A stretch of DNA of 64,000 nucleotides from Flavobacterium sp. HJ-32-4 (GTDB lineage: Bacteria > Bacteroidota > Bacteroidia > Flavobacteriales > Flavobacteriaceae). The DNA lies in NCBI RefSeq assembly GCF_022532105.1, contig NZ_CP092832.1:2385001-2449000 (forward strand), read 5' to 3'. Of the stretch, positions 1-8,594 are shown in pieces. Each line of letters begins with the position of its first letter. Position 1 is the first letter of the stretch. The notes beneath the pieces are model-generated. The model worked only from the letters and a program-made list of their open reading frames with translations. It did no database searches and was not told the DNA's origin. The translations under genes and the position numbers were made by a program.

Positions 1-108
1 TGCAACCGAGATGCGGGCCGACAACGAGCCGTTGATCGCGAACACCACAAAGATGACGACGATCGAAAAGTTGTTTTGGATGCCCCAGCGCTCCCTGAGT
101 TTTTTCAT
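1..108 (-). CDS. N-terminal end of a small membrane protein (DUF6787-like), cut by the window edge
   Basis: Only the first 36 codons are in the window; the ATG is at 106-108 on the minus strand and the gene runs off the left edge. The peptide begins MKKLRERWGIQNNF, a short positively charged end, followed by a hydrophobic stretch (about residues 14-30) that looks like one membrane helix. This opening resembles the small DUF6787 proteins of Flavobacteria, often mislabelled as diacylglyceryl transferase; that is from memory. It lies 30 bases downstream of the DUF6146 lipoprotein gene on the same strand and may share its transcript. The function is unknown. Confidence 0.55.
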   Translation of the reverse strand, partial: MKKLRERWGIQNNFSIVVIFVVFAINGSLSARISVA

Positions 109-138
109 GGGTAGAATTCTCTCTTCAAAGCTACGACA

Positions 139-579
139 TTATGGTCGTGGTACAAAACTTCCGAGTTGCACCCCATTGCGTATCTGGAAGTAGACGAGGT
201 AATTGAACAGCATGTAGTTGACTTCATAGCCATAGTCTACACCCGGGCCATAGTCAATGGTCATACCGTATTGGTCGCCCCACTGCATGGGATTGACGAC
301 CCGGCGGTTCCATTCGTTCACCCACACGAGGTTTCGGGCTTCAAAGTACTGCTGTGAGTAAAAACCCCGCGGTCGGGCATTTCCAATCAGCCACGAGTTG
401 AAGCCGGGGTCGATAATGATAATCTCATATCCGATGTCGTCGTTGGCAATGCGTACGGTGTCATTTGCCGTGGGTTTCGCCACCTCACGGTCTTGCGGTT
501 TCTCGGGCGGAAGCTTCGACCCGCACCCCACCGACAGCAGGGCCACACTCATTCCGACGACTAAAAGAATTTGTTTCAT
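139..579 (-). CDS. DUF6146-type lipoprotein
   Basis: A 146-residue protein with a lipoprotein signal peptide: MKQ, a hydrophobic core, then the lipobox LSVGC with the acylated cysteine at residue 19, so it should be anchored in the cell envelope. The mature part is rich in aromatic residues and has a central IIIIDPGFNSWL segment, as in the Flavobacteria-restricted family DUF6146. No catalytic motif is visible and the function is unknown. The ATG at 577-579 gives a complete signal peptide. It lies downstream of serA on the same strand, but a terminator at 611-641 separates them, so it probably has its own promoter. Confidence 0.75.
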   Translation of the reverse strand: MKQILLVVGMSVALLSVGCGSKLPPEKPQDREVAKPTANDTVRIANDDIGYEIIIIDPGFNSWLIGNARPRGFYSQQYFEARNLVWVNEWNRRVVNPMQWGDQYGMTIDYGPGVDYGYEVNYMLFNYLVYFQIRNGVQLGSFVPRP

Positions 580-610
580 AGCAAAGCGATAACTGACACG
601 TATAAAGGTA

Positions 611-641
611 AAAAGAAAGCGCGGGAACGGGTCCCACGCTT
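611..641 (-). terminator. Rho-independent terminator of the serC-serA operon
   Basis: On the minus strand, a 10-bp stem (AAGCGTGGGA with TCCCGCGCTT, one G-U pair) and a 5-base loop are followed by a T-rich run (611-616 read in reverse). It sits 26 bases after the serA stop codon. Confidence 0.8.
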
Positions 642-666
642 CTCTTAAAAAACGAATAACTTATTT

Positions 667-1626
667 TTAATGGGCCGTTTTCATCAGGCTGATGATCTGG
701 GCGGCCAGTTCGGTGCCGATGCGTTCCTGTGCTTCGTCGGTCGCAGCGCCGATGTGGGGCGTCAGCGAAATATTCGGGTGCATGAGGATGCGGATTTCCG
801 GCGTCGGCTCGTTTTCAAAGACGTCGAGTCCGGCAAAGGATACCTTACCGCTGTCAAGCGCTTCCACCAGGGCCACTTCATCCAGGATACCGCCGCGCGC
901 ACAATTGATGATGCCCACGCCGTCTTTCAGTTGTTCGATTTCCGCACGACCGATTACATAGCCGTCCTGAGCGGGCACGTGCAATGTAATGAAGTCGGCG
1001 TGTTGGAACAGCAACTCCAGCGGCTCCGTGATGATCTCTACATTGATGAACTGTCCGTTATAGAAATCAACGGTAATGTCGGCTTTCCCCACGAATTTGT
1101 CGGCCGCGATGACCTTCATCCCGAGTCCGAGCGCCATTTTGGCAACGGCCTGGCCAATACGGCCAAACCCGATGATGCCAATGGTTTTTCCGCGGAGTTC
1201 GCGTCCGCCGGCATAGGCTTTCTTCAGGGCATCGAAGCGCGAGTCGCCTTCCAGCGGCATGTTGCGGTTGGCGTCATGCAGGAACCGAACGCCGGTGAAC
1301 AGGTGCGCAAATACCAATTCGGCTACCGATTCCGACGACGAAGCAGGCGTATTGATGACATGGATGCCTTTGGAACGGGCATAGTCTACATCGATGTTGT
1401 CCATTCCCACACCGCCGCGTCCGATGACTTTCAAACCCGGACACGCGTCAATCAGGTCTTTTCGCACTTTGGTGGCGCTGCGCACCAGCAGTACGGGGAT
1501 GTTATGTTCATTCAGGTAAGCCGCTACCTGTTCCTGGGCGACCTTCGTCGTGATGACCTCAAATCCGCCTTTTTCAAGGGCGTTGATGCCGGCAGTCGAC
1601 ATGCCGTCGTTGGCTAATACTTTCAT
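667..1626 (-). CDS. serA: D-3-phosphoglycerate dehydrogenase
   Basis: Catalyses the first step of serine synthesis, NAD-dependent oxidation of 3-phosphoglycerate to 3-phosphohydroxypyruvate, in the cytoplasm. The 319 residues show the Rossmann motif GFGRIG (153-158) and the catalytic set of D-2-hydroxyacid dehydrogenases: Arg244 in NCARGG, Glu273 in ENEP and His291 in TPHIG. There is no C-terminal ACT domain, so this is the short form, probably without serine feedback through an ACT site. The ATG overlaps the last 4 bases of serC, so the two are translationally coupled and transcribed serC-serA, ending at the terminator 611-641. Confidence 0.93.
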   Translation of the reverse strand: MKVLANDGMSTAGINALEKGGFEVITTKVAQEQVAAYLNEHNIPVLLVRSATKVRKDLIDACPGLKVIGRGGVGMDNIDVDYARSKGIHVINTPASSSESVAELVFAHLFTGVRFLHDANRNMPLEGDSRFDALKKAYAGGRELRGKTIGIIGFGRIGQAVAKMALGLGMKVIAADKFVGKADITVDFYNGQFINVEIITEPLELLFQHADFITLHVPAQDGYVIGRAEIEQLKDGVGIINCARGGILDEVALVEALDSGKVSFAGLDVFENEPTPEIRILMHPNISLTPHIGAATDEAQERIGTELAAQIISLMKTAH

Positions 1627-2711
1627 TGTGCGTGTTGGGTAGCGTAAGTAGATTCAAAAGCTTTCATGACCTCGACCAGCACTTCGACACTTTCGATGGG
1701 CAGGGCATTGTAGATCGAGGCGCGGTAACCACCTACCGAACGGTGTCCGGCAAGGCCTGAAATGCCGGCAGCCTTCCACATGGCGTCAAATTCTGGGGCC
1801 AGGCGCTCGTCTTCGAGCAGGAAGCAGGCGTTCATTTTCGAACGGTCTTCTTTGCGGGCCGTTCCTTTGAACAGGGCGTTGCGGTCGATTTCGTCATACA
1901 GCAATTGCGCCTTTTGGTCGTTGCTTTTCTCGATACCCGCGATGCCGCCTTTTGCTTTCAGCCAGCGGAGGGTAAGGAGGGAGGTATACACCGCGAACAC
2001 CGGCGGCGTGTTATACATGCTTTCTTTTTCGATGTGCTGTTGCAGGTTCAGCATATTCGGGATGGTACGCCCGGTTTTTCCCAGAACGGATTCTTTCACT
2101 ACCACAAGCGTCACGCCTGCAGGACCCATATTCTTTTGGGCACCGGCATAGATTAGGTCGAATTTCGAGAAGTCGAGTTGGCGTGAGAAGATATCCGAAC
2201 TCATATCACAGGCCACCGGAACGTCTGTCTCCGGAAAGGCGTGCATCTGCGTACCAAAAATGGTGTTGTTGCTGGTGCAGTGGAAGTAATCGACATCCGA
2301 CGGAATGCTATAGCCTGTTGGGATGTAGGAGTAATTGGCGTCTTTCGATGAGCCCACGACTACTACCTCGCCGAAGTGTTTCGCTTCTTTGATGGCACCC
2401 ACGGCCCAGGTTCCGGTTTCGAGATAAGCGGCTTTGCCACCGGTTTTCATGAGGTTGTAGGGCGTCATGAGGAATTCAAGACTGGCACCGCCGTGCAGGA
2501 ACAGGGCCTGGTAGCCTTTGTTCTCGAGTCCGAGAAGTTCCAGTGCCAACGCACGCGCTTCGTCCATCACTGCGACGAAGTCTTTGCTGCGATGGGAAAT
2601 TTCGATCAGCGATAAGCCCGAGTTGTTGAAATCGAGGACGGCAGCGGCGGCCTGTTGCAAGACCTCCTGTGGCAGGATGCTGGGGCCGGCGCTGAAATTA
2701 TGCTTCTTCAT
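1623..2711 (-). CDS. serC: Phosphoserine aminotransferase
   Basis: A PLP enzyme that converts 3-phosphohydroxypyruvate plus glutamate to phosphoserine and 2-oxoglutarate, the second step of serine synthesis; it also acts in the PLP pathway in some bacteria. The 362-residue length is normal. The N-terminus KKHNFSAGPSILP is the standard SerC start, and Lys193 in GAQKNMGPAG is the likely PLP lysine. It is the first gene of the serC-serA operon and overlaps serA by 4 bases. The 110-base upstream gap (2712-2821) has a short palindromic A+T stretch around ATAACGTTAT but no clear promoter box. Confidence 0.95.
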   Translation of the reverse strand: MKKHNFSAGPSILPQEVLQQAAAAVLDFNNSGLSLIEISHRSKDFVAVMDEARALALELLGLENKGYQALFLHGGASLEFLMTPYNLMKTGGKAAYLETGTWAVGAIKEAKHFGEVVVVGSSKDANYSYIPTGYSIPSDVDYFHCTSNNTIFGTQMHAFPETDVPVACDMSSDIFSRQLDFSKFDLIYAGAQKNMGPAGVTLVVVKESVLGKTGRTIPNMLNLQQHIEKESMYNTPPVFAVYTSLLTLRWLKAKGGIAGIEKSNDQKAQLLYDEIDRNALFKGTARKEDRSKMNACFLLEDERLAPEFDAMWKAAGISGLAGHRSVGGYRASIYNALPIESVEVLVEVMKAFESTYATQHAQ

Positions 2712-2821
2712 AGTCGTTCGGATAGAAGCGCAAATTTCTGCATTAGGGAAGATTCCGCCTACAGCCCTCCGAAAAACTTTGGAGAGTTTATTAACAATAA
2801 CGTTATAGTTACGTAACGTCT

Positions 2822-4207
2822 TTATTTGCGGATGATGCGTTCGGTGTGGGAAGTACCGTCGGCGAATTCCATTTGCAAAAGATAGACACCGGCGGCGAGG
2901 TCGCGGACGGAAAGCGTCGTCGGGTCTGACGATGTCAGGAGTTTTTGTCCGGTGAGGGAAAATACGGTTGAACGCACCACTGTTGGGCCTTCAATAGATA
3001 GAGGGCCGTCGGTAGGATTGGGAAACACCCTTATCACTGATGGGTTCGCTGATGGTAAACCTAATAACGTGTCAAAATAATAGGCCTTTCCCGTTGAAAT
3101 GACCTCGCCCTCCGAGGGTGCGCCGATAATGATCTTTTGACCGTCGGTGGCCAAAACGGAACCAAATCCGTCATCATACCCGGCCGGACCATCCCCGAAC
3201 AACGTCTGCAACGGACTCCATGTACCTCCGGTTCTATGTAATACATTTACCGGAAATTTCCGTTCCATTTGCAGGATGTATTCAGATGAACCCACCGCCA
3301 TATAGTCGCCACTCACCACTAATGAACTGAAAAGGTGATCGGTGAGGCCCGCGACATCTGTCAGGGCTGATTGCTCCCATACAGCACCATTCAGCGTGAG
3401 TGTAGCGACCTGCGACTGCGACTGGGTGGAATTGAATAATACATAAGCTTCACCATTGGCAACCGCTACCGCCCGTGGGAGGTTATCGGCATCGCCTAGC
3501 GAACTGGTATCGCCTTCGATTACCCAGTTGTTCCCCGATTGGGCATAGCTCCGGAAGCGCCAACCCGGTGCGGCGAGAGGTGTGTCTACCATTACCATTA
3601 CGCCCAGGCGACCCTCACGGGCCGTCAATACTGCGCTTTCATTCATGATATCGAATCCGGTTTGTTGGAAAAAGCTAAAGTTTCCATTGTCAAGATGATA
3701 AATCAAAATAGATCCCTGCGAGGGCAATGGCAGTAACGGGTCGAAGGTGTTGGAAATAAATAGGAAATCTCCGTCCTGCACCACCGTCGAACCGAATCGC
3801 TGCGCACTGCTTCCAGTAGTAAACGTAATTTTTTGGGTTTGGTTCCAGATTCCGTTCAGCTTTGTGTAAACATAAACGGCGCCGAAAGGTCCATTTTTTG
3901 GAGCGCCAACCACTAAATAATCGCCCTGAAGCGATAGTGAGGAGCCGAAGCCGTCGGTAGCTGCAACATCGTCCGGTAAAAGCACCTGCTGTGTGTTGGT
4001 GGCCGAATTGAAAACGTACACTTTTCCTGTCGTTCCTGATGGACCTGGCAAAGTAGAGGACGCAACGGCTATATCGTCTCCGGAAATGGCGACACGGTTG
4101 CCGAATCGCCACCCAGAATTGCCCGAAGCCGGGTAAAGCGATTGAAGTTCAAACTGGGCAAATGCGCCCAACGGCAGCAACAAAAGAAGGAGCAAAAGTC
4201 GCTTCAT
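2822..4207 (-). CDS. Secreted FG-GAP-like beta-propeller protein with T9SS type A sorting tail
   Basis: A 461-residue exported protein. A leucine-rich signal peptide (residues 1-17, ending AFAQ) precedes several repeats of the kind DGFGSSLSLQGDYLVVGAP and RFGSTVVQDGDFLFIS, typical of FG-GAP/integrin-like propellers that predict a seven-bladed surface protein. The last ~75 residues (from about PSVIRVFPNPTDGP to the terminal ERIIRK) form a T9SS type A sorting domain, so the protein should be exported through the gliding-associated type IX system and attached or released at the surface. The ligand is unknown. A box TATCTTTG at 4224-4231 lies 16 bases upstream, suggesting an independent short-leader transcript. 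Confidence 0.88.
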   Translation of the reverse strand: MKRLLLLLLLLPLGAFAQFELQSLYPASGNSGWRFGNRVAISGDDIAVASSTLPGPSGTTGKVYVFNSATNTQQVLLPDDVAATDGFGSSLSLQGDYLVVGAPKNGPFGAVYVYTKLNGIWNQTQKITFTTGSSAQRFGSTVVQDGDFLFISNTFDPLLPLPSQGSILIYHLDNGNFSFFQQTGFDIMNESAVLTAREGRLGVMVMVDTPLAAPGWRFRSYAQSGNNWVIEGDTSSLGDADNLPRAVAVANGEAYVLFNSTQSQSQVATLTLNGAVWEQSALTDVAGLTDHLFSSLVVSGDYMAVGSSEYILQMERKFPVNVLHRTGGTWSPLQTLFGDGPAGYDDGFGSVLATDGQKIIIGAPSEGEVISTGKAYYFDTLLGLPSANPSVIRVFPNPTDGPLSIEGPTVVRSTVFSLTGQKLLTSSDPTTLSVRDLAAGVYLLQMEFADGTSHTERIIRK

Positions 4208-4223
4208 GTGAGGAAGGTTTCCC

Positions 4224-4231
4224 CAAAGATA
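4224..4231 (-). promoter_or_regulatory. Promoter -7 box TATCTTTG for the T9SS propeller gene
   Basis: Matches the Bacteroidota consensus TAnnTTTG on the minus strand and ends 16 bases before the ATG at 4207. It directly abuts the acyl-CoA reductase stop codon at 4232. No clear TTG -33 element was seen. Confidence 0.5.
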
Positions 4232-5278
4232 TCAAATGTCCGATAAAAACGCTAACGTGTCGACGTTATCAGCATAATCCCAAAGTTCCGGACGTTGCGT
4301 TTTTCCGAAGGGAAGATAGCCGTGTCCGACCACGCATTGCAGTCGGTCGGCATCGCCCGTCAGTCGTTCCGCCAGGGTTTCGGGTGCGCCGTAGTATTCA
4401 AAAAACACGCTCGAGATAGGGGAGGCATACGAGGTGTCTTCTTTTAAGGTAAGGAAGCCGTTGTCGGTCAGCCTGAAATTACTCATCAGGAAGACGGCCT
4501 TGTTATAATCGTAGTTGTTGGCGTATTTTTCGTATTGGATGACTGATCCGTATGGAAAAATCGCTTCAAAGAAGTCCTTGAAATCATAGCCCTCGGGTAC
4601 AAACAGCTTGGAGACATTCCGGCACCCGAGTCCGAAATAGCGGAAGATATCATCGCCCAACGCAAACAATTCCTCTTTGGATTCGGTTCCGTCGAGTACT
4701 GCTACCGAATTGCGGTTTCTCCTGATGATGGCCGGTTTGTTGCGGAAATAGTATTCGAAATACCGCGCCGTATTGTCGCTGCCCGTCGCGATCACGGCAT
4801 CGTAGCCTTCCAGTTTTGAATCGACGAACACGATACGGTCGGCAAAGCGCGGCTCGACGGCAGCGAGATAGCGGGAGAGCAATGGCACGATCTGGTTGTC
4901 GTTCGACGATAGGCGCACGAGGGCCGTGTGCCCGGCAATCAGCACCGACACCAGGTCATGGAAGCCCACCAATGGGATATTACCCGCCAGGATGAGGGCC
5001 ACCTTCCGTGGCGGAAGGTCTTCCAACTGATACGGCGCCAGCCATTTGTTGAGGTTGTCGGCCGCCAGGGCCTCGTGCCAGGAACCGCAGGCGAAGGCCA
5101 CCTGTTCGGGAGTGAACCAGCCGTTGTGGTGGACGGCGCGCTCGACCAGAACGGCCATGGGTTCGAAGAAGGCGTCGTTTTCGCTGACGTCGTGGGCTTT
5201 TTGGGGTGGGAGCGTGGCGAATTGGCCGAGGAATTTCCCCAATGCCACAAAAGCCTGTTTTCGATCGTGCAGCGTCAT
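4232..5278 (-). CDS. Acyl-CoA reductase (LuxC-like)
   Basis: An aldehyde-dehydrogenase-fold enzyme of the LuxC/acyl-CoA reductase type, predicted to reduce acyl-CoA to the aldehyde with NAD(P)H. The core ILAGNIPLVGFHDL and the later GLGCRNVSKLFVPEG, whose cysteine is the likely thioester nucleophile, support this. I chose the ATG at 5276-5278 (protein begins MTLHDRKQAF, 348 residues) rather than the open frame starting at 5350: the extension has no family-like sequence and would cover the divergent promoter region. It is divergent from the ferredoxin at 5366, a pairing that suggests linked redox roles. The physiological substrate is unknown. Confidence 0.85.
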   Translation of the reverse strand: MTLHDRKQAFVALGKFLGQFATLPPQKAHDVSENDAFFEPMAVLVERAVHHNGWFTPEQVAFACGSWHEALAADNLNKWLAPYQLEDLPPRKVALILAGNIPLVGFHDLVSVLIAGHTALVRLSSNDNQIVPLLSRYLAAVEPRFADRIVFVDSKLEGYDAVIATGSDNTARYFEYYFRNKPAIIRRNRNSVAVLDGTESKEELFALGDDIFRYFGLGCRNVSKLFVPEGYDFKDFFEAIFPYGSVIQYEKYANNYDYNKAVFLMSNFRLTDNGFLTLKEDTSYASPISSVFFEYYGAPETLAERLTGDADRLQCVVGHGYLPFGKTQRPELWDYADNVDTLAFLSDI

Positions 5279-5307
5279 GCTTTCTTGTTTATCAAAGTAT
5301 TTGGATG

Positions 5308-5315
5308 TACTTTTG
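5308..5315 (+). promoter_or_regulatory. Promoter of the ferredoxin gene (TTG-N20-TACTTTTG)
   Basis: TACTTTTG matches TAnnTTTG, and a TTG at 5285-5287 lies 20 bases upstream, within the 17-23 spacing known for Flavobacterium promoters. The ATG is ~50 bases downstream. Confidence 0.65.
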
Positions 5316-5317
5316 CG

Positions 5318-5325
5318 CAAAATTA
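5318..5325 (-). promoter_or_regulatory. Promoter -7 box TAATTTTG of the acyl-CoA reductase gene
   Basis: CAAAATTA on the plus strand reads TAATTTTG on the minus strand, 39 bases before the chosen ATG at 5278. It sits two bases from the divergent ferredoxin box, together forming the palindrome TTTTGCGCAAAA (5311-5322). Confidence 0.5.
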
Positions 5326-5329
5326 GTGA

Positions 5330-5716
<387 letters not shown>

Positions 5717-5721
5717 GATAG

Positions 5722-5745
5722 TCCCGCTTCGGCGGGATTTTTTTT
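5722..5745 (+). terminator. Terminator after the ferredoxin gene
   Basis: A 6-bp stem TCCCGC/GCGGGA with a TTCG tetraloop is followed by eight T, starting 5 bases after the stop codon. Confidence 0.92.
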
Positions 5746-5800
5746 AAGTTGAAAGTCGAAAGTCGAAAGTCGAAAGTTGAAAGTTGAAAGTTGAAAGTTG
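5746..5800. repeat. Heptamer tandem array (GAAAGTY units)
   Basis: About seven to eight head-to-tail copies of a 7-bp unit, GAAAGTC changing to GAAAGTT part-way through, directly after the ferredoxin terminator. It is the first of several 7-bp arrays in the window. The gap 5717-6048 also holds the 11-bp array at 5938-6003; I see no gene in the part between. Confidence 0.85.
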
Positions 5801-5937
5801 CACTGTTGCCTACCGGATCCGGAACGGTAGCGCGATCTGGGGGTCCTTTTCTGTTTATATCCTTGTCATTATTACTGCTTAGGGAACCGTCGGAGTAGCC
5901 TCACGTTTCGTATGCCCCAAGACGGGAATGTACACAA

Positions 5938-6003
5938 TATAAATACGCTATAAACACGACATATATACGGTATATACACGTTATAAATATGTTATAAAGT
6001 GGG
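5938..6003. repeat. Six-copy 11-bp tandem array, A+T-rich, consensus TATAAAYACGN
   Basis: Six consecutive 11-base units start at 5938, 5949, 5960, 5971, 5982 and 5993 (for example TATAAATACGC, TATAAACACGA, TATATACACGT). The period is close to one helical turn, so the TATA blocks lie on one face of the DNA. The array ends 45 bases before the next gene, a position that suits a regulatory or intrinsically bent region. Confidence 0.8.
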
Positions 6004-6048
6004 GACGTTCATGTAGTTTATACATCTTTGCGATGAAATTACCTTAGC

Positions 6049-6786
6049 ATGGCAAAGCAGAAAGGCATTCTTAAGCTGGAGGGCACATTGGAAGGCCTCA
6101 ATTTCTATTACCGAAAAGGTGTACCTGTGGTTCGGACGGCGGGCGGCGGATTCAATGGAAAGACCATCAGGTCGAGCGAATCGATGGTGCGGGTACGGCA
6201 AAACATGTCGGAATTCGGGCGTTGCGCGACCCTTACGAAGGTGCACCGTCATGCTTTGTTGCAGTTGCTGGCGCCCTACAAGGACACGAGTTGGCATGTG
6301 CGACTGATGGCGCTGTGGCAGGAGATCAAGACCTGCGACACGAGCAGCGCCCGGGGCGAGCGGAAGCCGGGGATTGGATTCGGGACGCCGGAAGGGCGGA
6401 GGGTTTTCGACCGGTTCGAGGTGACGCCGGGGAGCCGTCGCGGTCTTATACTGGCACAGAAAGGGCATTTCGATGCGGAGACCTTTACCTTTTCGGTGGA
6501 TCATTCGGCGCTGGACGGGATTTCCTTTCCGGCCCATGCCACACATGCGACGCTGTGCCTCGCGGTATTGGAATTTGATTTCGAAGTACCGGCGTGTCGG
6601 GTGTTGCAGGGAAAACCATCCGTACTACGACGTGGTGACCTGCCCGACGCGCTGACACTGGAATGCGACCCACCCGCGGGCCCCTCCTACGGGGTGTATT
6701 TGGTGGTTACCTTCCAGGAAGAAGTGAACGGAACGATGGCGCAGCTAAAAGAAGGCGTCGGGGTTTATGGGTTGACGGGGGTGTAA
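6049..6786 (+). CDS. Conserved Bacteroidota protein of unknown function (MAKQKG-type)
   Basis: A 245-residue protein with no signal peptide. The start MAKQKGILKLEGTLEGLNFYYRKG, with the following VRVRQNMSEFGRCATLTKV segment, resembles a family of Bacteroidota proteins that open with MA+QKGI-K--GTLG-ITFYK and then R-N-SEFG; I know no function for it. The gene is G+C-rich in its middle part. It follows the 11-bp tandem array and stands alone, 52 bases before another plus-strand gene. The two may be co-transcribed, but there is no functional link. Confidence 0.7.
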   Translation: MAKQKGILKLEGTLEGLNFYYRKGVPVVRTAGGGFNGKTIRSSESMVRVRQNMSEFGRCATLTKVHRHALLQLLAPYKDTSWHVRLMALWQEIKTCDTSSARGERKPGIGFGTPEGRRVFDRFEVTPGSRRGLILAQKGHFDAETFTFSVDHSALDGISFPAHATHATLCLAVLEFDFEVPACRVLQGKPSVLRRGDLPDALTLECDPPAGPSYGVYLVVTFQEEVNGTMAQLKEGVGVYGLTGV

Positions 6787-6838
6787 GCGCACGGGGTAGT
6801 TCATTATCATAATCCGTTAAATACCTTACTTTAGCTCC

Positions 6839-7549
6839 ATGAAGCCTATCGTTTTTATTCCGGTCTTGTTACTATCGCTTGTTGCGAACGCGCAATTAAA
6901 ACTTGATCGTCAAGATTTCGACCATCTCGTCTCTATTGGCAATCTGTATTCGAAGGACCCAAACGCCGCACGAGCGCGTTTTACCGTGTCGATGGATTCG
7001 CTCCAAACGCCCCAACTGCGTCATATTGCAGACGTTTTGATACGGGTCGGCAAAGGGGACCTAAGTATGTTGGAGCATTCGGTGTTAGGGCGTCCGGACG
7101 ATGATGAGTTACTTATGTGGTATGTAATCCGGGAAATTCATTACGACCGAATTAACAAAGAACGAACACCACGGGGCGCCGATGTCGTTGCCAAGGAGGT
7201 ACTTGAGCGAAAAATCGACAGTCGGATTTTACTGGATAATTACTACTACCTTATTCATGGTGGTTTAGCTTCTCTTTTTAATGACGCCGATCTCAGTGCC
7301 ATGGATATCGACATAGAATCGTTGGGCTTCAAAAATAAAACGGAAAAAGCCATTTTCTATTTCAATGTTGTCGATGCGTTGATCGGTGGAAGATCTAAAG
7401 TACTGAGTTCTTTGAAAAAGTATGAGACGATCGTTTCATTTTCTAAAAAACTCCCTACCGTGAACGGCAAGCCCTATTATTTCTATAGGGACCTCGATTT
7501 CGACGATTTTGACTGGGTCGGATATGCCATAGTAATTTCCGTAATATGA
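6839..7549 (+). CDS. Secreted protein of unknown function
   Basis: A 236-residue protein with a clear signal peptide (MKPIVFIPVLLLSLVANAQ, cleavage after about residue 19), so it is periplasmic or secreted. The mature part is mostly alpha-helical and charged, rich in Asp, Leu and Tyr, with a DLDFDDFDW acidic-aromatic stretch near the end. I recognise no family, sorting tail or catalytic motif. The upstream TACTTTAG (6827-6834) differs by one base from the promoter box and lies right before the ATG. The gene borders the A+T-rich methyltransferase island that begins around 7550. Confidence 0.7.
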   Translation: MKPIVFIPVLLLSLVANAQLKLDRQDFDHLVSIGNLYSKDPNAARARFTVSMDSLQTPQLRHIADVLIRVGKGDLSMLEHSVLGRPDDDELLMWYVIREIHYDRINKERTPRGADVVAKEVLERKIDSRILLDNYYYLIHGGLASLFNDADLSAMDIDIESLGFKNKTEKAIFYFNVVDALIGGRSKVLSSLKKYETIVSFSKKLPTVNGKPYYFYRDLDFDDFDWVGYAIVISVI

Positions 7550-7592
7550 CAAGATTTATTTCATTTCCATTTTGATCTGTTACCAACTTAGA

Positions 7593-8534
7593 TTAAAAAA
7601 ATATTGGCTTGGTCATATCAACCGCTTTCGGCTTTTTGGGCCTAAAAACAATCACTTTACCTGAGGCTTTATTTTCTAATTTAAATTCAGTCGGATTCCA
7701 ATACTGAAGTTTAGGATAATTGAGTCCCGGACTAAAAAATAGTATTTCTTTGCCTTCTTTACTTGTATGTGCGGAATGATTGAATGTATACTCTTTACTA
7801 TTATATTCTGAATAGAGATTTTTGATAGCCACTTGGTTATCATAAGATACTATCCAATTAAGCCCCTCAATATTGGCAATTTTTTTAGCAACATCAGCGT
7901 GGTCATCATGCTGATAATAATTCATGTATAATTGTTCGGCTTTAAGGTAGTAAGGCGGGTCAAAATAAATGATAGTTGACTTCAACTCTTGCCTTGGCAC
8001 CAAATCTACCAAATCTAGCGCATCCATTGAAAGTAGTCGGATTCTGTCCTTCATGAGCGAGATGTCCTTTATCCTACGGATAATTTCATCTTTTGTAAAT
8101 CGACAATCCAACTTATAATCACCTAGTTGCTGTCTACCACCAATCATTCCACCTTTTATAATTCCTGATCGGTTTGTACGGTTCAAAAACAGAGTAGAGA
8201 ATCCGAGTTCAAGCAAAGAAATTCTTTCCTTTTGCTCTTGAAGGTTTTTTTGAATCTGCCAGTTTTCTACCGTAATTGGCGTTGATTCTATTAAATTACA
8301 CAACGCCTCCGATTCAAAAACCACAGAATGCCAAAAGGCATAAATTGACCGGTCCTTATCGTTGATTGTGATCCTTTCGACAAATCCTTCTAAGAGTAAG
8401 AATATTGCGACGCCCGCTCCGCCAGCATACGGCTCTATGTAATGACCGCGGATATCGTTATCAACGCAAATTTTTGCAATGAAGCCTGCAAGCTTATTTT
8501 TTCCACCAGGGTAACGCAGAGGGGAATAAAACAT
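7593..8534 (-). CDS. DNA adenine methyltransferase (D12 class, Dam-like)
   Basis: Methylates the N6 position of adenine in DNA with S-adenosylmethionine. The 313 residues carry the class D12 layout: SPLRYPGGKNKL at 4-15 and EPYAGGAGVAI at 34-44 (cofactor site), NRTNRSGIIKGG at 118-129, and the catalytic DPPY at 192-195. The recognition sequence cannot be read from the protein. It lies 60 bases after the ParB-like gene on the same strand and probably shares its transcript. No restriction endonuclease is adjacent. Its A+T-rich composition contrasts with the neighbouring housekeeping genes and suggests horizontal acquisition. Confidence 0.9.
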   Translation of the reverse strand: MFYSPLRYPGGKNKLAGFIAKICVDNDIRGHYIEPYAGGAGVAIFLLLEGFVERITINDKDRSIYAFWHSVVFESEALCNLIESTPITVENWQIQKNLQEQKERISLLELGFSTLFLNRTNRSGIIKGGMIGGRQQLGDYKLDCRFTKDEIIRRIKDISLMKDRIRLLSMDALDLVDLVPRQELKSTIIYFDPPYYLKAEQLYMNYYQHDDHADVAKKIANIEGLNWIVSYDNQVAIKNLYSEYNSKEYTFNHSAHTSKEGKEILFFSPGLNYPKLQYWNPTEFKLENKASGKVIVFRPKKPKAVDMTKPIFF

Positions 8535-8594
8535 GCGATTTGATTTAGGTTACAGCAAATAAACTGAAAAAAACCAAATCTGGCCAGCGATTTC

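Noticed and set aside
670..1617. Long open frame of 315 codons on the plus strand opposite serA
   Set aside because: It is antisense to a clear enzyme, has no family motif, and such antisense frames are common where codon use is G+C-rich at third positions.
7593..8534. A complete restriction-modification system around the methyltransferase
   Set aside because: No endonuclease-like gene is adjacent; the ParB-like neighbour has no visible nuclease motif.
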